Notes under the pieces: model-generated | The model's database searches: none | What the model was told of the DNA's origin: nothing | What the model saw: only the letters and a program-made list of their open reading frames with translations | Made by a program: the position numbers and the translations under genes | Shown: in pieces, positions 7,230 to 10,504 of the stretch | Numbering within the stretch: the first letter of the stretch is position 1 | How the letters are laid out: each line of letters starts with the position of its first letter | Assembly: GCA_002440265.1 (NCBI GenBank) | Contig: DJSG01000082.1 | Coordinates: 52,241 to 62,744, forward strand | Direction: 5' to 3' | From: Bacteroidales bacterium UBA6340 | GTDB taxonomy: Bacteria > Bacteroidota > Bacteroidia > Bacteroidales > Paludibacteraceae | Length of the DNA stretch: 10,504 bases

Positions 7230-7270
7230 AAAAAGAGAGGCTGCCTTATGCGGGTGACCTCTCTTTGTTT
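7230..7270. terminator. Bidirectional terminator between htpG and murI
   Basis: Bases 7232-7240 (AAAGAGAGG) pair perfectly with 7258-7266 (CCTCTCTTT) around a 17-nt loop. On the plus strand the stem is followed by GTTTTA, and on the minus strand the 3' arm runs into five T (complement of 7230-7234). It can therefore end both htpG and murI transcripts, which converge here. Confidence 0.8.
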
Positions 7271-7314
7271 TATATCCTTTCTGATACCTGATTTGTTTTA
7301 CATTCCGATGTGTA

Positions 7315-8184
7315 TCACAAGTCTATATGGTGTGCCATAATAGGTTCTTTGAGGAACAGCGAAGCCGAATCTACGAATTTCTCTGCGGACTCGGTTGTCA
7401 GATAGGTCACTCTTCCTGCCATATTCCCATCAGGACAGGAAATACTATGCGGTGCAGGCGTCTCCCATGGTAGCAGTACGGGGCGGCGGATTCGTTGCGC
7501 GATGTCGGCATGACGGTGCAGATAGTCCTGCAAACTACGCGCTACAATCTCTCCCTGAGCCATCACATCAATGCCCATGCCCGATACAAATGCCTTTATC
7601 TTGGGCAGCAACAGCGGGTAGTGCGTACAGCCCAATATGATAGTATCAATCTTCGGGTCTTGTGCCAGCAACTGCGTGATGTATTTTTCCACAAAATAAT
7701 CTGCCCCTATATTCGTATGTTCCCCTGCCTCAATCAGCGGCACCCACATGGGGCATGCCTGTTGCGTGACAATGATGTCGGGGTTCTGATGGTGCAACTC
7801 TATGACATAACTCTCCGATGACACTGTCCCCGGTGTTGCCAAGATGCCGATATGCCCTGTTTTGGTGCGTAGTGGTGCTATCTCAGCCGTTGGTCGTATT
7901 ACGCCCAATACGCGCAATCGTTCGGGGTCAATGTCGCGTTGCTGTATGGAGCGCAAGGCCTTTGCACTGGCGGTATTACACGCCAAGATAATCAGGCTGC
8001 AGCCCAGTGATTCCAAATAGCGGACCGCTTGCAGTGTATATTCATATATCACTTCAAACGAGCGTGTGCCATAGGGGGCACGTGCATTGTCGCCCAAGTA
8101 TAAATAATCATATTCAGGTAGCACCCTGCGTATCTCCCGCAGTATGGTCAAGCCACCATAACCACTATCAAAAACACCTATCAT
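7315..8184 (-). CDS. murI: Glutamate racemase, 289 aa
   Basis: Cytosolic cofactor-independent racemase converting L-glutamate to D-glutamate, the building block that MurD adds to the peptidoglycan stem peptide. Counting from the ATG at 8184, it shows the family signature: IGVFDSGYGG with Asp6 and Ser7, LGDNARAPYG, the catalytic Cys69 in ACNTAS, VIRPTAEIA, the conserved Glu152 in PLIEAGE, and the second catalytic Cys186 in GCTHYP with His188 beside it. The length is normal for the family. The ATG was preferred over an upstream TTG at 8223 because family members begin at the beta-strand leading to FDSGYGG and because the predicted transcript starts near 8206. The gene has its own promoter, is divergent from the AraC-type gene and convergent with htpG. 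It is not beside the bamA/ompH genes that often accompany murI in this phylum. Confidence 0.97.
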   Translation of the reverse strand: MIGVFDSGYGGLTILREIRRVLPEYDYLYLGDNARAPYGTRSFEVIYEYTLQAVRYLESLGCSLIILACNTASAKALRSIQQRDIDPERLRVLGVIRPTAEIAPLRTKTGHIGILATPGTVSSESYVIELHHQNPDIIVTQQACPMWVPLIEAGEHTNIGADYFVEKYITQLLAQDPKIDTIILGCTHYPLLLPKIKAFVSGMGIDVMAQGEIVARSLQDYLHRHADIAQRIRRPVLLPWETPAPHSISCPDGNMAGRVTYLTTESAEKFVDSASLFLKEPIMAHHIDL

Positions 8185-8212
8185 ACACTCTTTTTGCTCT
8201 CTTTTGAGACTA

Positions 8213-8243
8213 CAAAAGTACAAGAATATCTTCGGATATACAA
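8213..8243 (-). promoter_or_regulatory. murI promoter
   Basis: On the minus strand, TTG (8243-8241), a 20-base spacer, then TACTTTTG (8220-8213) fits the Bacteroidota promoter pattern. Transcription should start near 8206, which leaves a leader of about 22 nt before the ATG at 8184. The A/G-rich stretch just before the start is typical of this phylum's SD-less initiation. Confidence 0.7.
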
Positions 8244-8273
8244 GTTTTGGTCATAAAAGCAAGTGGCCTGTGA

Positions 8274-8305
8274 TTTGCATATTTATGAAAAAAGGTGTAT
8301 CTTTG
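8274..8305 (+). promoter_or_regulatory. Promoter of the membrane AraC-type gene
   Basis: TTTG at 8274-8277, a 20-base spacer, and TATCTTTG at 8298-8305 give a full match to the Bacteroidota consensus. Transcription would begin near 8312, so the leader before the ATG at 8324 is only about 12 nt. This position decides the start codon, because the in-frame ATG at 8285 lies inside the promoter. It is back-to-back with the murI promoter, about 30 bp away. Confidence 0.8.
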
Positions 8306-8323
8306 CGGACAATACTGCAGATT

Positions 8324-9484
8324 ATGACGCTGACGCAGCCGCTACATACCGACCTCATCACCCTTATCCTGTTTGGGGTGCATGTGGTCATACAGGCAGC
8401 CGCAGCCTGCATTATGTTTGCCAAGCACCGCCAACAGAATGACCGCTCGCGGTTGTTCATAGCCCTTTTCTTTGCTGCATCAGCAGTGGCATCCGTAGGC
8501 GAGATAATCATTGCTTTATGGGCTCCGCAATACTCCGGCGGGTTCTTATTGTTGGACCCTATGATTATCCTCTGCGGGTTTGCTGTTTTCTTTTTGCTTC
8601 TGCTCTACCCTGTGGAAGTGTTGCGACCGAAGTGGCTGAATACGAGACGGATTGTTGTTATGCTCTTGCCGTGGTTGATACTATCCGCAGCCCTACTGAT
8701 AGGGGAACACTTTGCCGTGCGTCCGCTACATTCCCTCAACGATGTCGCCACTTATATCCATGAGCCCAATGTATGGTTGCGTATTCTGCTCACGTTCATC
8801 TATATACCTTATGGCGTGTGGTTACTGGTGATGCAGCACAACTGGCGCAACAGCAGTGCCCCGCTCCCGTGGATACATGCCGTTGTAGTCATCACCATGT
8901 GTATGACCATCACTTATTTCGGCAGCCGCGGGTTACGATTGTTTTGGGCCAATGTGGCACACGAGACACTCTATACCGCTGTCACCGTATTGATTTTGTA
9001 TATAGAACTGGCTATACGTCTGCGTGTCCCCGATGACAAAGCAGACACTATCTATACACCGCCCATAGTGGAACCGGACGCGCCTATACCGGCGACACCC
9101 GATGTACCGACCCCGCAGGAGGTATCCGATGTCATCAAAGAAGTGGCCAATCGACTCACCGAAGCCATGCAGAATCCCGATGTCTGGCAGAACCCTGACC
9201 TGACACAAACAGACTTGATACGTCTGATAGGTACCAACAGGCGGTATTGCCAATTAGCCATCAAATATCTGGGTTACGACAGTTACCCCGACATGATTAA
9301 CCGCCGCCGAGTGCGCTACATTCAGGAGCAACTGCATACTGCTCCCCATCAAAATCTGCAGAACCTGTTCTATGATGCGGGGTACCGTTCGCGCACGAGT
9401 GCATGGCGCAACTTCTCCGCCATCACAGGCTGTTCGCCTACGGACTTCACGCAAGGGCAATCGGGCACGGACGAAAGCCAATAA
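8324..9484 (+). CDS. Membrane-anchored AraC-family transcriptional regulator, 386 aa
   Basis: Probable one-component sensor-regulator: an integral membrane N-terminal half joined to a cytoplasmic DNA-binding domain. Seven hydrophobic segments are visible, at about residues 11-33, 44-66, 78-98, 109-127, 151-170, 182-200 and 212-231. A proline-rich linker follows (about 245-264), then a helical stretch, then an AraC-type HTH domain at about 291-376: LTQTDLIRLIGTNRRYCQLA is the first HTH, and NLFYDAGYRSRTSAWRNFSA with GCSPTDF the second. The domain ending GCSPTDF corresponds to the usual G.SP.(D/E)(F/Y/W) signature. No ligand-binding or kinase domain is present, so the signal is unknown. The start at 8324 follows from the promoter just upstream. 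The next gene on the same strand, an exported small protein, is 160 bases away and is a natural candidate target. The HTH call is firm; the sensing role is inferred. Confidence 0.85.
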   Translation: MTLTQPLHTDLITLILFGVHVVIQAAAACIMFAKHRQQNDRSRLFIALFFAASAVASVGEIIIALWAPQYSGGFLLLDPMIILCGFAVFFLLLLYPVEVLRPKWLNTRRIVVMLLPWLILSAALLIGEHFAVRPLHSLNDVATYIHEPNVWLRILLTFIYIPYGVWLLVMQHNWRNSSAPLPWIHAVVVITMCMTITYFGSRGLRLFWANVAHETLYTAVTVLILYIELAIRLRVPDDKADTIYTPPIVEPDAPIPATPDVPTPQEVSDVIKEVANRLTEAMQNPDVWQNPDLTQTDLIRLIGTNRRYCQLAIKYLGYDSYPDMINRRRVRYIQEQLHTAPHQNLQNLFYDAGYRSRTSAWRNFSAITGCSPTDFTQGQSGTDESQ

Positions 9485-9501
9485 AGCGTCTTATTCCCTT
9501 T

Positions 9502-9536
9502 TTGAAACACCGATTTTGCGATATTGAAACAACGAT
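9502..9536 (+). promoter_or_regulatory. Direct repeat upstream of the small envelope protein promoter (candidate operator)
   Basis: TTGAAACACCGAT (9502-9514) recurs as TTGAAACAACGAT (9524-9536), 12 of 13 bases alike, with start-to-start spacing of 22 bp, about two helical turns. The second copy ends 15 bases before the -7 box at 9552-9559, so it overlaps the -33 region. AraC-family proteins commonly bind two half-sites in direct orientation at about 21-bp spacing. The regulator encoded immediately upstream is therefore a candidate binder (inference). Confidence 0.5.
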
Positions 9537-9551
9537 ATCCCTATTTTGCCG

Positions 9552-9559
9552 TACCTTTG
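9552..9559 (+). promoter_or_regulatory. -7 box of the small envelope protein gene
   Basis: TACCTTTG is a perfect Bacteroidota -7 box. There is no TTTG at the usual 19-21-base distance; the nearest TTG ends at 9526, 25 bases away. A weak -33 box with a direct repeat over it suggests an activator-dependent promoter. Transcription would start near 9566, giving a leader of about 79 nt. Confidence 0.6.
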
Positions 9560-9644
9560 CAGTGTCTTTTCGAAGCGCAGGTTACCCGCCCACTTTGGAA
9601 GCAAAACGGTTGGAAATGTATAAAGTCAAACTTATAGAATAATT

Positions 9645-10124
9645 ATGAAGAAAAGTTTTTTCTTGATTGCCGTTATGGCAATGCTGTCTATGGCAAGCGC
9701 CGTAGCACAACCCCGTGCAGTGGGTGGTAACTTAGGTTATGGTCTGTCTGCCTCGTATCAACACAACTTGGGTGCTGCCAACATGATTGATTTGGCAGTT
9801 GAGTTTCCCGGATTCGGTGGTATAGGTGCTACCTGCACTTATGATTGGATTAACCCGTTCCACACCCAAATTCCTTGGAACAACAAAGGAGAGTGGAACT
9901 GGAGTCTCGGTGTAGGTGCCGGTGCCGGTTTCTGGTGGGGCGTTATGGGTGCTTATGTAGGTGCGGTAGGTCACTGCGGTGTGGCTTATGATTTCTGGTT
10001 CCCGCTGGAATTGTCGGTTGACTATCGTCCTAATATCGGTGCATGGTTCGGAGACGGTTGGGCAGACTTCTACGGCTATGGCCTCTATACCGGTATCTCC
10101 ATCGGCGTACGCTACAAGTTCTAA
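9645..10124 (+). CDS. Small exported protein, probable outer-membrane beta-barrel, 159 aa
   Basis: Residues 1-22 form a signal peptide (MKKSFFLIAVMAMLSMASAV, cleavage likely after AVAQ). The mature part of about 137 residues is rich in Gly, Tyr, Trp and Phe in alternating patterns typical of beta-strands (NLGYGLSASYQHNL, WNWSLGVGAGAGFWWGVMGA, FPLELSVDYRPNIGAWFG). It ends in TGISIGVRYKF, with the terminal Phe expected of an outer-membrane barrel recognised by the BAM machinery. The size would suit an eight-stranded barrel. I do not recognise a named family, and the function is unknown. The ATG at 9645 begins the signal peptide. The gene has its own -7 box at 9552-9559 and its own terminator, so it is a monocistronic unit downstream of the membrane AraC-type regulator. 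Confidence 0.8.
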   Translation: MKKSFFLIAVMAMLSMASAVAQPRAVGGNLGYGLSASYQHNLGAANMIDLAVEFPGFGGIGATCTYDWINPFHTQIPWNNKGEWNWSLGVGAGAGFWWGVMGAYVGAVGHCGVAYDFWFPLELSVDYRPNIGAWFGDGWADFYGYGLYTGISIGVRYKF

Positions 10125-10185
10125 TCGCAGCAACACATACGCCCCTATATGGTGGGGCATAGAAATACAGAGAAACGCTATAGTC

Positions 10186-10228
10186 AGGGGACTGCCAAGA
10201 TTGTGAGGTGGCAGTTCCCTCTTTTTTT
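10186..10228 (+). terminator. Strong intrinsic terminator of the small envelope protein gene
   Basis: Bases 10186-10197 (AGGGGACTGCCA) pair with 10209-10220 (TGGCAGTTCCCT) in a 12-bp stem containing one G-T pair, with an 11-nt loop, followed by C and seven T (10222-10228). A smaller GC-rich hairpin (10141-10145 with 10154-10158) precedes it in the 3' untranslated region and may protect the transcript end. Confidence 0.9.
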
Positions 10229-10504
10229 GCATATTACGTGAGTCCGACATAACGAGAACTCATAAAACAAGAGCACCAAAAACTTTTTTGCGGTGCAACA
10301 TGCGCCTCACTCTCAGACAAGTATGGTCACGAATCAATCAAATAACCAAGAGGGAGCCGTTGGGGAACGGACGGCTATGCCGTATTATCACTCATTCATC
10401 ATAAAATTATATCCAAAAATCATATCGAACTAACGTTGTATGTTGCCAAAAGAGATGTTATCCCCCCGCTATCCTCTCGTTAATCTCATACTAATCACAT
10501 ACTA
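10229..10504. other. Gene-free right edge with hairpins and a tandem repeat
   Basis: No convincing reading frame or TAnnTTTG promoter is visible here. GCACC (10273-10277) pairs with GGTGC (10292-10296) around an A-run and a T-run. CCGTT (10357-10361) pairs with AACGG (10366-10370) over a GGGG loop, and directly next to it ACGGC (10371-10375) pairs with GCCGT (10379-10383) over TAT. An alternative pairing, 10355-10360 with 10371-10376, excludes both. The region may be the leader of a gene beyond the window or an isolated structured element; direction is unknown. Confidence 0.35.
10481..10504 (+). repeat. 11-bp tandem repeat truncated by the window end
   Basis: TAATCTCATAC (10481-10491) is followed directly by TAATCACATAC (10492-10502), 10 of 11 bases alike, and then by TA, which could begin a third copy. 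The array length cannot be judged because the window stops here. Confidence 0.55.

Noticed and set aside
8204..8323. Longer N-terminus of the membrane AraC-type protein (from 8204 or from the ATG at 8285)
   Set aside because: Both starts lie upstream of the predicted transcription start (about 8312), and the ATG at 8285 sits between the -33 and -7 boxes. The extension also overlaps the divergent murI promoter.
9616..9642. Eight-codon upstream frame MYKVKLIE ending two bases before the small envelope protein gene
   Set aside because: It would lie in the leader and could in principle couple translation, but such a short frame is common by chance and nothing else supports it.

Overview
The window looks like a chromosomal segment of a member of the Bacteroidales (Bacteroidota). 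The evidence is consistent: several intergenic regions carry the Bacteroidota-type promoter TTTG-N20-TAnnTTTG, starts lack Shine-Dalgarno sequences, HtpG and MurI are of the Bacteroidetes kind, and there is a very large BspA-like leucine-rich-repeat surface protein with a short C-terminal tail of the type seen on secreted Bacteroidales proteins. I cannot place it to genus.

Layout, left to right: (1) bases 1-199 hold no gene but several compact hairpins, ending in a terminator-like hairpin; (2) 200-4672 (minus) encodes a 1490-residue secreted BspA-like protein built from four repeated modules; (3) 4673-5079 is a complex control region, with a 124-bp segment flanked by 27-bp inverted repeats (25/27 identical) enclosing the bspA-like gene's promoter, then a separate htpG promoter and a tandem array of six heptanucleotides; (4) 5080-7167 (plus) is htpG, followed by a second six-unit heptad array and a bidirectional terminator; (5) 7315-8184 (minus) is murI, convergent with htpG; (6) divergent promoters separate murI from 8324-9484 (plus), a seven-helix membrane protein with a C-terminal AraC-type DNA-binding domain; (7) 9645-10124 (plus) is a small secreted, probably outer-membrane beta-barrel protein, preceded by a direct repeat with 22-bp spacing and followed by a strong terminator; (8) 10229-10504 has no gene but carries competing hairpins and an 11-bp tandem repeat cut by the window edge.

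The most interesting observation is the inverted-repeat-bounded promoter in front of the surface protein gene. Its architecture matches the invertible promoters (phase-variation switches) that Bacteroidales use to turn surface structures on and off. As drawn the promoter points at the bspA-like gene (ON); inversion would point it at htpG. No recombinase gene is present here, so the enzyme would have to act in trans. The second idea worth testing is that the membrane-tethered AraC protein regulates the neighbouring small envelope protein through the direct repeat just upstream of that gene's promoter.

Otherwise htpG (chaperone) and murI (D-glutamate for peptidoglycan) are ordinary housekeeping genes with their own promoters.
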